A stretch of DNA of 64,000 bases from Paenibacillus massiliensis 2301065 = DSM 16942 (GTDB lineage: Bacteria > Bacillota > Bacilli > Paenibacillales > Paenibacillaceae), in assembly GCF_000377505.1 (NCBI RefSeq), contig NZ_KB898190.1:248001-312000 (forward strand), read 5' to 3'. The notes under the pieces were generated by a model. That model ran no database searches. It had not been told where the DNA came from and saw nothing but the letters and a program-made list of their open reading frames with translations. Both the position numbers and the translations under genes were made by a program. Every line of letters begins with the position of its first letter. The first letter of the stretch is position 1. Positions 1 to 9,105 of this stretch are shown piece by piece.

Positions 1-1369
1 CGAGCAGGCCTGGCCATTTGCGTCCCAAAATAGAGAATGGAACGATGCCCTTGAGCACACGGATGTTAAGCAACGTAATGACCAGGAAGCACAGTGCAGT
101 CGCGGCAATGATCCCGTACACATCGAACCAGATCGACAGAATCCAGCTTGCAGCGAGCTTCACTACCAGGCCGACCATGACATGAATGGTAGAGATATTG
201 GGCTTGCCCATCCCGATGAGCATGGAATTACTGGTCATCATCGTAATCTGGAAAATGGTCCCCAAGGTCAAGGCGGCAATAATTCCGCTCCCGCTCAGGT
301 CCTTGAATAGCAATCCATTAATGGAATAAGCTGCCGTAGTGAGTGCAATAACAATCGGCAGACCGCTCAAAATAGAAATACGCAATGCCAAGGTCATCTG
401 ACCGCGCAGATGATCCATATCCTTGCGTGCAAAGGCTGCTGACACGACTGGAAGCAACGATTGGCTAAGGGCTATGGCAAGAATAGGCGGAATACCAGCT
501 ACACTCTGAGCCTTGGCACCGAGTACAGCGAGTGCTCCAGTTGCACTGGCCTCGCCGATTTTGTCCACCAATAGCGTCTTCAAGATCGATGTATCAATAA
601 AATATACAGCAGGTACTGCGAGTGAGGATAATACAATCGGGATCGACAGGGTAAAAATGTCCTTGTAGATCCGCAGTAATGGAATGGGTGCTCCCAATGC
701 TTCACCTGTTCCGCTCTTTCGGTCCTCACGGCGCAGCTTGAAGGTGAAGTATAGCATAACCGCGAAGGCTCCAATGCTGCCAATCACCCCGCCGAAGGAT
801 GCACCAGCAGCACTAAACTCTTCATTATAGCCTGCCTGCACCAGCATGTACCCTAACAGGATCGCTACCCCAACTCTGGCGAATTGTTCGACGATTTGCG
901 AGATGCCGCCAGCCGTCATGTTGCCTCGTCCCTGAAAATAGCCACGCATCATGGCAATGGCCGGGAACAGCAGCAGGGCAGGTGCTAACGCACGTATGGC
1001 AAGTGCAGCCTCAGGCTGCTTGATGACATTGGTCGCATAATAGGGCGCTCCCACATATAGCAGTATCGTCATGATTATACCTGCGCCGACAGCAAAGAGC
1101 AGAGCCGCCTGATAGATTCTTGCGGCCTCATGCGGTCGATTCAAGGCATAGCGCTCCGACACCATTTTGCTTAAGGTGCTGGGAATACCCGCTGTCGCCA
1201 CGGTAAGCAGCATCAAATATACAGTGTTGGAGGCTGTGAATGCCACGTTACCGACATCTCCGAACATGTGCTCCAAGGGCACTCGTTGCACGAGGCCCAA
1301 GACTCTGGCCACCAGCGCTGCGGCAGCCAGAATCAATGTTCCTCTTATAAAGGATTCCTTCTTAGACAA
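1..1369 (-). CDS. MurJ/SpoVB-type polysaccharide (lipid II-like) flippase, 3' end outside window
   Basis: The reading frame opens at a TTG at 1369 behind a GAGGAAGG ribosome binding site and stays open to the window edge, giving about 456 residues; the C-terminus is missing. The N-terminus (KKESFIRGTLILAAAALVAR, then VLGLVQRVPL) is the signature of the MVF/oligosaccharide flippase family that includes SpoVB, YabM and YtgP of Bacillus, multi-spanning proteins that move undecaprenyl-linked wall precursors. The visible part is a run of hydrophobic segments. It lies 20 bases downstream of the DUF456 gene and probably shares its transcript. Which paralogue it is (sporulation or vegetative) cannot be told from this part. 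Confidence 0.85.
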   Translation of the reverse strand, partial: MSKKESFIRGTLILAAAALVARVLGLVQRVPLEHMFGDVGNVAFTASNTVYLMLLTVATAGIPSTLSKMVSERYALNRPHEAARIYQAALLFAVGAGIIMTILLYVGAPYYATNVIKQPEAALAIRALAPALLLFPAIAMMRGYFQGRGNMTAGGISQIVEQFARVGVAILLGYMLVQAGYNEEFSAAGASFGGVIGSIGAFAVMLYFTFKLRREDRKSGTGEALGAPIPLLRIYKDIFTLSIPIVLSSLAVPAVYFIDTSILKTLLVDKIGEASATGALAVLGAKAQSVAGIPPILAIALSQSLLPVVSAAFARKDMDHLRGQMTLALRISILSGLPIVIALTTAAYSINGLLFKDLSGSGIIAALTLGTIFQITMMTSNSMLIGMGKPNISTIHVMVGLVVKLAASWILSIWFDVYGIIAATALCFLVITLLNIRVLKGIVPFSILGRKWPGLL

Positions 1370-1389
1370 TAGTCGTACCTTCCTCGCGC

Positions 1390-1869
1390 TTAAAATATCC
1401 AGAACAGGAACAGGATAATCATAGCCAGTTGCAGAACAATCTTCATGACCGTGCTAGTAAACAGTCCTACAACCGAGCCGATTCCTACCTGAACGGCCTT
1501 CTCCAGCGACTGACGCTGCAGCAGTTCACCCAATACGGCGCCAATGAACGGTCCCAATACAAGTCCGAATGCCGGGATGACAAATGGACCCACAATAACC
1601 CCCACTGTGCTTAGGATGGTCGATAGTCGTGAACCGCCGAACTTCTTAACACCCCAAGCATTCACCACATAGTCAGCTACAAAAAGAATGACTACGATTA
1701 ACGTCTGGATGATCCAGAACCAGATCGTGTAATGCTCGAACGTAAAGAACCAGCCGTACACAAAAAAACCGAAATAAATGGCAAGTGCCCCTGGTAATAC
1801 CGGATACACCGCACCCAGCATGCCTATGGCAAATAAAGCAATAATCAGAATCCAGCCCAATACGTCCAT
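1390..1869 (-). CDS. DUF456 family membrane protein
   Basis: A 159-residue, almost wholly hydrophobic protein with about four membrane segments and glycine-rich loops (GAVYPVLPG near residues 19-27; GPFIGAVLGEL near 125-135) typical of DUF456 proteins such as YqgC. A good AGAGGAGG site sits just ahead of the ATG. The function of the family is unknown. It precedes the flippase gene in the same direction with a 20-base gap, so the two are probably co-transcribed. Confidence 0.8.
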   Translation of the reverse strand: MDVLGWILIIALFAIGMLGAVYPVLPGALAIYFGFFVYGWFFTFEHYTIWFWIIQTLIVVILFVADYVVNAWGVKKFGGSRLSTILSTVGVIVGPFVIPAFGLVLGPFIGAVLGELLQRQSLEKAVQVGIGSVVGLFTSTVMKIVLQLAMIILFLFWIF

Positions 1870-1948
1870 ACAAGACCTCCTCTACTCCCAGCTCATGTAT
1901 AAGATAACTTATAGATGTATTGTAAGATCAATGTAAGATCAAAAACGA

Positions 1949-2692
1949 TTAGACGAGAATATACTTGCGGATTACCTCGACAATGCCATCATCATTATTA
2001 CTCGCTACCACTACATCAGCAGCCTGCTTCACTGTCTCCTGAGCATTGCCCATAGCCACACCCAGACCAGCTGCCTGAATGACAGCCAGATCATTAAGGC
2101 TATCACCAACAGCAACGACTTCCTGCATCGTGATCCCCAGCAGGTCGCATACCTCCTGAATGCCTGTTGCCTTGCTAATTCCTCCAGGGTTAATCTCCAG
2201 ATTAACAGGAGATGAATTCGTAATTTGAAGTCCACCAAGATCCTGCAACTTCATCAAGATGCTATGGCGCTTATCATCATCACTTGTATTGTATCCGAAT
2301 TTAAGCCACTCCAAGCTGTCCAGCGATTCTGGCCAACGCTCGGCGTTATAGAGCTCCTTCGTGCTATAGGCCCAATACCAGGAATCATGCTCAAGTGCGA
2401 TCTCTCGCATCTTGCGAACCAGCTCTACATCCAGCAAGGATCGTCTCCACAGCTCATGAGGAGATTTCCATACCTCACTGCCATTCACAGTAACCATCGG
2501 CGTCTCCAGGCCAAGTTCCTGAGCATAAGGCAGTGCATGCATGGCGGCCCGTCCTGTAGACAGACAGACGTGAATTCCCTCTTTGATCGCACGGTGAATC
2601 CAGTTCGTCGTCTCCAGTGAAATTTCATGATTGTCGTTCAGCAATGTACCATCCATATCCAAGGCCAGCAATTTATACTTATAGTCTCCCAT
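1949..2692 (-). CDS. Cof-type HAD-superfamily phosphatase
   Basis: A 247-residue HAD hydrolase. Motif I is LDMDGTLLND (nucleophile Asp at about residue 12), motif II is the STGR stretch, and motif IV is GDSLNDLAVIQAAG near the C-terminus, all expected of the Cof/YkrA subfamily, which dephosphorylates small metabolites such as sugar phosphates or flavin. An AGGAGGAG site precedes the ATG. It stands about 80 bases upstream of the DUF456 gene. Substrate is not deducible. A decayed paralogue lies at 61054-61555. Confidence 0.88.
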   Translation of the reverse strand: MGDYKYKLLALDMDGTLLNDNHEISLETTNWIHRAIKEGIHVCLSTGRAAMHALPYAQELGLETPMVTVNGSEVWKSPHELWRRSLLDVELVRKMREIALEHDSWYWAYSTKELYNAERWPESLDSLEWLKFGYNTSDDDKRHSILMKLQDLGGLQITNSSPVNLEINPGGISKATGIQEVCDLLGITMQEVVAVGDSLNDLAVIQAAGLGVAMGNAQETVKQAADVVVASNNDDGIVEVIRKYILV

Positions 2693-2895
2693 GAAGCTCC
2701 TCCTCTGTGCATCACGATTCTACACGCTTGTGGTGATGCTTCTTCTCTACTTTATCAGGGCATTTACCCAACGACATTTTACCACTATCACGCAGCAAGG
2801 GCTACAGCATCATGTCCAAATGGAGACTTGAGCGAGCTTGTTTGATTCAAACGCTACCGCGAGTAGCCACTTTTTCACAGCTCCAATGCAACAAA

Positions 2896-2955
2896 TAAAA
2901 AAATCACTCATTGGAAAAGATAGAGGTTGCGCTCCCCATTCCAGACGAGTGATTT
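2896..2955 (-). terminator. Intrinsic terminator of the first PBP gene
   Basis: AAATCACTC at 2901-2909 pairs with GAGTGATTT at 2947-2955, with further pairing inside (TGGAA/TTCCA). Read on the minus strand it follows the PBP stop codon and ends in a T run. Confidence 0.7.
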
Positions 2956-2963
2956 CTTCGGGT

Positions 2964-5015
2964 TCAGTTATTGCCACTACCCTCATCGGTGGCAGCCCTG
3001 TTGCCTTTCGGCACACCGTCAAGTCCGTAGACCTGATCGTATGCGTCGAATATCTTGCGAGCAATCGGAGCTGCACTCGTCGAGCCAAAGCCACCCTCAG
3101 GTACAACTACAGCCACGGCCAGCTTTGGATTGTTACGGGGAGCAAACGCGATGAATACCCCGTTATCCTTGATACGTCCGCCTACGCTTTGCTGTGAGGT
3201 ACCTGTCTTACGGGCAAAATCATACGGGAAGTCGCTAAAGGCAGAGACATTGGTCGCCATCCCCCGAATGACCTCGTCCCAGTGGGCTTGTTCGAATTCT
3301 ACCTCATTCAGCACCTTGGGCTTGATCTCACGCACGATATTACCCTCACTGTCTTTAATATGACTGACCAGCTGAGGCTCCATCCGCTTGCCCCTATTGG
3401 CAAGTGTCGCTGTATACTGCGCGAGCTGAAGTGTCGTATATTTGCCCTGCTGACCAAAAGAGCCTTGCACCATACGTGTCAATACACTTTCATTGGTTTC
3501 TTCTTCTTTATACTCAAGTCTACCCAGATACTCCCTTGGCAGGTCTACACCTGTCGAGACCCCTAGCCCAAATTGCTTCATATAACGGTCCCATATGTCG
3601 ATAGCTTCCGCTCCATAACGGCTATTGAGTCTCTTCCCGATCATATCCACCATGAACGTATTGGATGAGACTTGAATGGCTCGTGCCGGACTTAAAGAAC
3701 CATGGGCACTTCCTCCCGAGTTACCAACTCTGGAGGAGTCGTTGCGTCCGTAGAAAGCCGAACCGTTATCGAAATAACGATCTCCTGTAGTGAAGAACTT
3801 CTCCTTCAGCCCGATCAGCACCGTGAGTGGCTTAATGGTGGAGCCTAACAGCAGGACAGACTCGGGATGCTGACCCGGACGATTCGGACGGACCGGGGAG
3901 ATGGTCCCGTTGCGATACGTATATTGAATCTTCTTCCAATCCTCTGGCGACGTTCCGCCTGTCTTCCAGACGTTGGCATCATAATCCGGCATGCTCGCCA
4001 TCGCCACGATGTGTCCGGTATCGACCTCCATTGCCACGGCATAGCCAGTAGTAGCTTCCCGAGTCTTCGGAGAAGACTGAAGCTTTCTTAGCTGATCCGT
4101 TATCGCCTGCTCTGTGGCCATCTGGATATCCTTATGAATGGTAGAGTAGACATCATAGCCCTTGCGGGGCGGTGTCACAGACACGACCCCATCAGGCAGG
4201 TAGCGTGGATTGATGGAGATTGTCTTGTATCCGTTCAAGCCACGCAGCTCATCCTGATACTGTAGCTCCAAGCCATCATAACCGACTGTCTCACTCTCCC
4301 GATAGACCAGACCAGGATTGAGCTGGGCATTCTGATTGTCATGAATCTCCTTATATTTATCAACATTCGTGCGTGCGTTCTGATAGGTACGAATATAGCC
4401 AATGGTCTGGACCGCCACAGTATCGGGATCGTACTGACGCTGGCTTTCCTCGATAATATCAATTCCTGGATACTGATCCTTATGCTGTAGAAAATAGGCA
4501 ATCTCCTCCGAGCTTAACCCCACCTTCACCAGCCGTGGAGTGAATCCACGCTCTACTACATAATTACGATCCAGTCGGTTCATGATCTCCGCCGCATCCA
4601 GCTTCTCTCCATCAGGATCACCGTATTCGGCAAATTTGTCTGCCAGCTCCTCCGTGAATTGCTCAAGTTCAGGCAAGAGCCTGTTCTCTTCTTCGCGTAG
4701 GGCTTCGGTCTTGTCGCTATAATCCTTCTGGAGCGTGACATAGAGTGATTGGATAGGTGTCGAATAAGCTAACTTATTCTTGCCAGTAGCATCATAGATT
4801 ACGCCTCTAATCGGCGAGAATGGAACGTTTCGGGTACTGGAATAAGCTACTTCTTCCTTGAGCTCGTCGGCCTCCAAAAACTGTAGCACAGATAGTCGAA
4901 CGATAAGGACAGTGAATAGTAGGAAGGAGCAGAAGAAAAACACATTTAGCCGGAAGGTAAAGCGCTTCCTCTCTGCTGTAGTCACTCCGGACTTCTCAAT
5001 CTTACTCAACTTCAT
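2964..5015 (-). CDS. Class B penicillin-binding protein (PBP2/MrdA-like transpeptidase)
   Basis: A 683-residue membrane-anchored D,D-transpeptidase that cross-links peptidoglycan outside the cell. One membrane segment lies at about residues 22-44, followed by the PBP dimerisation region (PIRGVIYDATGKNKLAYSTP) and the transpeptidase domain with all three active-site motifs: STIK near residue 390, SSN in the middle, and KTGTS near 602. The ATG at 5015 is chosen because AGGAGG lies 10 bases upstream; an open frame continues to 5060 without a better signal. A paralogue of nearly the same length is encoded at 6964-9060. The leader upstream (5016-5322) contains strong inverted repeats. Confidence 0.92.
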   Translation of the reverse strand: MKLSKIEKSGVTTAERKRFTFRLNVFFFCSFLLFTVLIVRLSVLQFLEADELKEEVAYSSTRNVPFSPIRGVIYDATGKNKLAYSTPIQSLYVTLQKDYSDKTEALREEENRLLPELEQFTEELADKFAEYGDPDGEKLDAAEIMNRLDRNYVVERGFTPRLVKVGLSSEEIAYFLQHKDQYPGIDIIEESQRQYDPDTVAVQTIGYIRTYQNARTNVDKYKEIHDNQNAQLNPGLVYRESETVGYDGLELQYQDELRGLNGYKTISINPRYLPDGVVSVTPPRKGYDVYSTIHKDIQMATEQAITDQLRKLQSSPKTREATTGYAVAMEVDTGHIVAMASMPDYDANVWKTGGTSPEDWKKIQYTYRNGTISPVRPNRPGQHPESVLLLGSTIKPLTVLIGLKEKFFTTGDRYFDNGSAFYGRNDSSRVGNSGGSAHGSLSPARAIQVSSNTFMVDMIGKRLNSRYGAEAIDIWDRYMKQFGLGVSTGVDLPREYLGRLEYKEEETNESVLTRMVQGSFGQQGKYTTLQLAQYTATLANRGKRMEPQLVSHIKDSEGNIVREIKPKVLNEVEFEQAHWDEVIRGMATNVSAFSDFPYDFARKTGTSQQSVGGRIKDNGVFIAFAPRNNPKLAVAVVVPEGGFGSTSAAPIARKIFDAYDQVYGLDGVPKGNRAATDEGSGNN

Positions 5016-5322
5016 TATGCCAAATCCTCCTGTAGCACAGAGATATTCCAATGTTACCACAGCTTACCGGTCAACTGGTGACAATCCAGATACCACTTCT
5101 TTTACCAAGTAGGCTAAGCGATCTCAACCGAAGCAAAGACTCGATGCTTTTGGACGAGCCTATCCAGACCACCGGTCATGGGACCGGCTTGAATACGCTA
5201 CCGAATCTCTGCAGACTCCTTGCACAACAAATGCAGAGATTGCAGCGAAGTATCCGGCCCTTTCAACAAGAAAAGACGAGCCAGTAGCTGCCCGTCAGTG
5301 TTACAGTTGTTTGTTTGGAAAA
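5016..5322 (-). other. Untranslated leader/intergenic region with several strong inverted repeats
   Basis: No gene is supported here. Seen directly: a perfect 10-bp inverted repeat (AATCTCTGCA 5204-5213 with TGCAGAGATT 5232-5241), a CCGGTC/GACCGG hairpin with a 4-base loop (5172-5187), an AAGCA/TGCTT hairpin near 5132-5147, and GACGAGCC repeated directly at 5153-5160 and 5276-5283. The cluster suggests a structured 5' leader of the PBP gene, but it matches no riboswitch or T-box consensus I can recall. Confidence 0.4.
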
Positions 5323-5721
5323 TTAATTACGGTACTCTTCCTCATCTCCAGTATTTCCACTGTACCTATGAGCGTGGGGAATTCTACCATTCACCGTTGT
5401 ATACCCTTCGAAATGGTGATAATGTCCACCGCCTGACAAGCGAATGGCTGGTCCTGTTGTTCCTCTGATGGTGTGTAAATGCTGATTGTTAAATGATGTT
5501 TCTGCATAATAATGATGAACATGCGGAACACCACTTGGAGCTGGCTCTGTTACTCCAACGTAATGGTGGTAGTGCCCCATATCAAATGATGTATCCCCTT
5601 TAAATGGATGCACGTGAAGATTAACTGCTCTACCTTCCCACGAAGTAATAAAAAGCTTATGCGAATGTTTGGAATCTGAATCATCGGAATGCACAATAAA
5701 CCCTGTTATTGGTATTTCCAT
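5323..5721 (-). CDS. YmaF family His-rich protein
   Basis: A 132-residue soluble protein full of paired histidines spaced as HxH or HYHH (LHVHPF, MGHYHHY, VPHVHHYY, QHLHTI, GGHYHHF, IPHAHRY). This periodic HxH pattern in short beta-type repeats is characteristic of the YmaF family, whose function is unknown; metal binding is an inference from the histidines. The start has a GAGGGGG site six bases upstream. It sits alone between the two PBP genes and shows no evident partner. Confidence 0.72.
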   Translation of the reverse strand: MEIPITGFIVHSDDSDSKHSHKLFITSWEGRAVNLHVHPFKGDTSFDMGHYHHYVGVTEPAPSGVPHVHHYYAETSFNNQHLHTIRGTTGPAIRLSGGGHYHHFEGYTTVNGRIPHAHRYSGNTGDEEEYRN

Positions 5722-5860
5722 CAGTTAACCCCCTCTCTTTATCGAACTGCTACATGCTATGAATGAGGTGATGTAAATGTTCAATGATTTGTGTTGATCC
5801 TGTAATTCATCAGGAAGGGCGATCAGAACAGATCGTATTTCGTCACATTATGGGCAATAG

Positions 5861-5884
5861 AAAAAGCACCTCAAAGGGTGCTTA
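5861..5884 (-). terminator. Intrinsic terminator of the DUF2935 gene
   Basis: AAGCACC/GGTGCTT stem (5864-5870 with 5877-5883) followed on the minus strand by a T run, 23 bases after the stop codon at 5907. Confidence 0.8.
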
Positions 5885-5906
5885 AACATCCATCTAGATA
5901 CCTACC

Positions 5907-6803
5907 TCACATCATGATCTCTCTCTTGTCTACCTTCATGCCAGACAATGACCGATCGAACATATCAAGAATAAATAAGAATCGTTCAGCTTCACGAAAA
6001 ACATGATCTGCTAATAGAGGATGAATGATACTTTTGATTCGACACTCCTCAATTAAGTCGCGCGCAGTCTTCTTAAAATCTCGCAATGATTTGACCGAGA
6101 CGCGGTTCTCATCAACAAATTGACTTAGTAATGGATGGGTCTGCGATTGTGGGCGCATGGAACTTAGGTCAATGGCTTGAAACATCAGCGTATCAAAATC
6201 TTGGCTGAATTCCCTTGCTTGTTCCACTAATTTTCGCTCAGATGGATCAAGCAGATGACCTATAAATTTTGCGTGGTCAGCCATGATTTTCAGGAAAAAG
6301 ACATTTTCATCAATAATCGCATCAGGTAATGGTTCAAGTCTCCCGCTATTGAGCTCTTCTAACCGATTTCTGAAATAATTTGCTTCTCGGCTAACATGAT
6401 CTACAAGCAAAGGAAAGTTGGTTCCCCCAGGAAGTTGGCAACTTAGTATAAGCCCAAGTACCTTTCTCTTAAATGCCCAAATATATGAAGCGGCTTTGTG
6501 AACTTCTGAATTAAACTGTCTAATTACTTGGGGATCAGCATCTTCTTGAAAAGAATGTGCTCTTCTTTCAATATCCTCAAAGATTGTATGAAATTGATTA
6601 GCCTCATTAATTAACTGCGTGTCCTCACACCGAAACCCAAGTCGAAGAAATAAGGAATGTTCTTTCATTATGCGCGACCAAAAACGTATCTCATCTAATG
6701 ATCTGACTACAAAAGGATCCGACAAACCATTTTCCACCTTTCGGGCCAATGAATAAGACAACCATTTGTATTGGCTTGATAGCAAAGTATATGGGCATGA
6801 CAT
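5907..6803 (-). CDS. DUF2935 family all-helical protein
   Basis: A 298-residue helical protein with two tandem domains, each holding the family pattern EIRFWSRIMKEHSLFLRLGF (near residues 38-57) and a second copy around DENVFFLKIMADHAKFIGHL. Conserved His and Glu residues in four-helix bundles resemble hemerythrin-like or ferritin-like metal sites, but function is unknown. The ATG at 6803 lacks a clear ribosome binding site; a TTG at 6725 (SDPFVVRSLDEI...) with AAGGTGG seven bases upstream is a credible alternative that would give 272 residues. Confidence 0.8.
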   Translation of the reverse strand: MSCPYTLLSSQYKWLSYSLARKVENGLSDPFVVRSLDEIRFWSRIMKEHSLFLRLGFRCEDTQLINEANQFHTIFEDIERRAHSFQEDADPQVIRQFNSEVHKAASYIWAFKRKVLGLILSCQLPGGTNFPLLVDHVSREANYFRNRLEELNSGRLEPLPDAIIDENVFFLKIMADHAKFIGHLLDPSERKLVEQAREFSQDFDTLMFQAIDLSSMRPQSQTHPLLSQFVDENRVSVKSLRDFKKTARDLIEECRIKSIIHPLLADHVFREAERFLFILDMFDRSLSGMKVDKREIMM

Positions 6804-6903
6804 GTTTCAATATGCTATTGGAAAATAAAAATTAGTTCTGTTGCGCCGGAAACAGTGTACATTAAATGGGTTAGCAGTAATAACCAGCCTACCTAAACAT
6901 ACG

Positions 6904-6939
6904 AAAAAAGACCCCCACCCGTTAATACAGGGGGAGGTC
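6904..6939 (-). terminator. Intrinsic terminator of the second PBP gene
   Basis: An imperfect GACC(T)CCCCC/GGGGG(T)GGGTC hairpin followed on the minus strand by TTTTTT, just beyond the stop at 6964. Confidence 0.7.
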
Positions 6940-6963
6940 CTACCTCTCGATACAACAGCTAAA

Positions 6964-9060
6964 TTAAGGATTAGTATCACTACTATTGTTGGCATTGCCG
7001 TCTTCCGCATTCTTTTGCTTCTTTGGAACACCATCCAGACCGTACACTTCATCGTATGCGTCGAAAATCTTGCGTGCAACCGGTCCCGCACTGGTCGCTC
7101 CGAAGCCGCCCTCTGGAATCATCACAGCGACCGCAAGCTTCGGATTCTGACGTGGAGCAAAGGCGATAAATACCCCGTTGTCCACGAGCTTGCCGCCAAC
7201 GCTCTGCTCAGAGGTTCCTGTCTTACGGGCATAATCATAGGGGAAGTCGTTAAAAGCAGCCACATTCGTTGCCATCCCCCGAATGATCTCATCCCAATAA
7301 GCCTTCGGGAAATCGACTTCATTGAGTACCTTAGGCTCGAACTTCTTCACGATATTGCCTTCATGGTCCTTGATCTGACTGACCATATGCGGCTCCATGC
7401 GTTTTCCACGGTTCGCCAGCATGACTGTGTATTGTGCCAGCTGCATCGTCGTATACTTCCCTTGCTGGCCAAAGGAAGCATAGGCCAGCTTCGACAGATT
7501 ACTCTCGTTACTCTGACTGTAATATTCCTTCCGACCCGCATATTCACGAGGCAAATCTACTCCAGTCGGTACTCCAAGTCCGAATTGCTCCATGTAATTA
7601 TCCCAGACCTTGACCCCTTGATCCTTCTCGGCATCATTACGGTATTTGTTATATAGTCCCTCACCGATCAGATCAACCATAAAGGCGTTGGAGGAGTTCT
7701 TGATAGCCGTATCTGGGTAAAGTCCCCCGTACACGTGTCCTGAGGAGTTACGTACACGTGAGGAATCATTCCGACCGAAATAAGCCGCACCACGGTCCTG
7801 ATAATAGGTTGAGGTCGTGATCAGCCCCTCCTGCAAGCCGATCAGCACGGACAGTGGCTTCACTGTTGAACCCAACAAAACAACGGATTCAGGGTGAGAG
7901 CCCTTTTGGCCTGATAAGAAAGCGCGGATCGTACCGTTCTGATACACATACTGTACCTTCTTGTAATTTTCTGTCGAGATACTGCCTGATTGCCAGTAGT
8001 TCGTATCGTAATCCGGCATACTGGCCATCGCCACGACATTACCGGTATCGACTTCCATCGCTACAGCAAAGCCCGTCTGTGCGTACGGATGCGTGCGGCC
8101 TGACACACGATTAGAATGCAGCCAACGAAGCTGATCCATAATAGCATCTTCTGTCTTGAGCTGGATTTCCTTATTGATGGTCGAGATGATGTCGTGCCCC
8201 TTCTTAGGTGGCGTGATTGACTCTACGCCCTGGGGCATATTTCGCAGATCCACCGGGACGGTCTTATAGCCGTTCTCTCCCCGTAGCTCATCCTGATATT
8301 GCAGCTCCAGACCATCAAAACCAACGGTCTCATTGTCCATATAGACCAATCCTGGATTTTGCTGCTGCGACATGTTGGCTTCAATATCCTTATATTTATC
8401 GAGCGAGGTTCGCGCGCCCTTGTACTTGTTAATGTAACCGATCGCTTGTACAGCTACGGTATCTGGATCATAATGACGAATACTCTCCTCGACGACCTCC
8501 ACACCTGGGAACTCGTCCTTGTGCTGCATGAAGTAAGCTGTCTCCTGCTCCGTCAGCTCCGCCTTGATTAGACGAGGCGTAAATCCGCTATATTTACGAT
8601 AATTCCGGTCCATCAAATCCAGAATCTCGGCCGCAGTCAACTTAGGTGCCTTGGAATCGCCATATTTAGCGAAGCTGTCAGCCAGCTTCTCTGACATCTG
8701 CTCTAGCTCAGGCAATAGCTTCTTGTCATCATCTCGGATATTCTCCGCACTATCACTATAGTTTTTAGCCAGCGTGATATAGAGAGACTGAACGGGTGTC
8801 GAATAAGCCAGCTTATTCGTGCCTGTTGAATCATAGATGGTTCCCCGAACAGGAGGTAGCGGCACGTTCTTCGTAATACTACCTGTCTCTTCCTCTCTTA
8901 ACTGCGGCCCCTCAACGAACTGCAAAATAGCCAATCTAACAATAATTACGGTGAATATCAAAAATGCACTAAAGAAGAAAAGGTTGATCCGGAAGCTGAA
9001 TCGTTTACGAGCGGTTGCCGCCGTGTCCTGATTCTGCCCGTGATCTGTCTTTCTCATCAT
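6964..9060 (-). CDS. Class B penicillin-binding protein, paralogue of the 2964-5015 gene
   Basis: A 698-residue paralogue with the same layout: membrane segment near residues 23-45, dimerisation region (PPVRGTIYDSTGTNKLAYST), and transpeptidase motifs STVK near 395, SSN, and KTGTSEQSVGG near 609. Long stretches are identical to the first PBP (for example the region around GFDGLELQYQDELRG), so this is a duplication, separated by about 1.9 kb carrying YmaF and DUF2935. Its C-terminus has a hydrophilic tail. It is the last gene of a three-gene operon with the transglutaminase-like protein (45-base gap). Adjacent ATGs at 9060 and 9057 are both possible. Confidence 0.92.
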   Translation of the reverse strand: MMRKTDHGQNQDTAATARKRFSFRINLFFFSAFLIFTVIIVRLAILQFVEGPQLREEETGSITKNVPLPPVRGTIYDSTGTNKLAYSTPVQSLYITLAKNYSDSAENIRDDDKKLLPELEQMSEKLADSFAKYGDSKAPKLTAAEILDLMDRNYRKYSGFTPRLIKAELTEQETAYFMQHKDEFPGVEVVEESIRHYDPDTVAVQAIGYINKYKGARTSLDKYKDIEANMSQQQNPGLVYMDNETVGFDGLELQYQDELRGENGYKTVPVDLRNMPQGVESITPPKKGHDIISTINKEIQLKTEDAIMDQLRWLHSNRVSGRTHPYAQTGFAVAMEVDTGNVVAMASMPDYDTNYWQSGSISTENYKKVQYVYQNGTIRAFLSGQKGSHPESVVLLGSTVKPLSVLIGLQEGLITTSTYYQDRGAAYFGRNDSSRVRNSSGHVYGGLYPDTAIKNSSNAFMVDLIGEGLYNKYRNDAEKDQGVKVWDNYMEQFGLGVPTGVDLPREYAGRKEYYSQSNESNLSKLAYASFGQQGKYTTMQLAQYTVMLANRGKRMEPHMVSQIKDHEGNIVKKFEPKVLNEVDFPKAYWDEIIRGMATNVAAFNDFPYDYARKTGTSEQSVGGKLVDNGVFIAFAPRQNPKLAVAVMIPEGGFGATSAGPVARKIFDAYDEVYGLDGVPKKQKNAEDGNANNSSDTNP

Positions 9061-9105
9061 GTGTCCGGTCTCTCTCCTTCCTAACTACCTGAATGCCTTT
9101 CGCAC

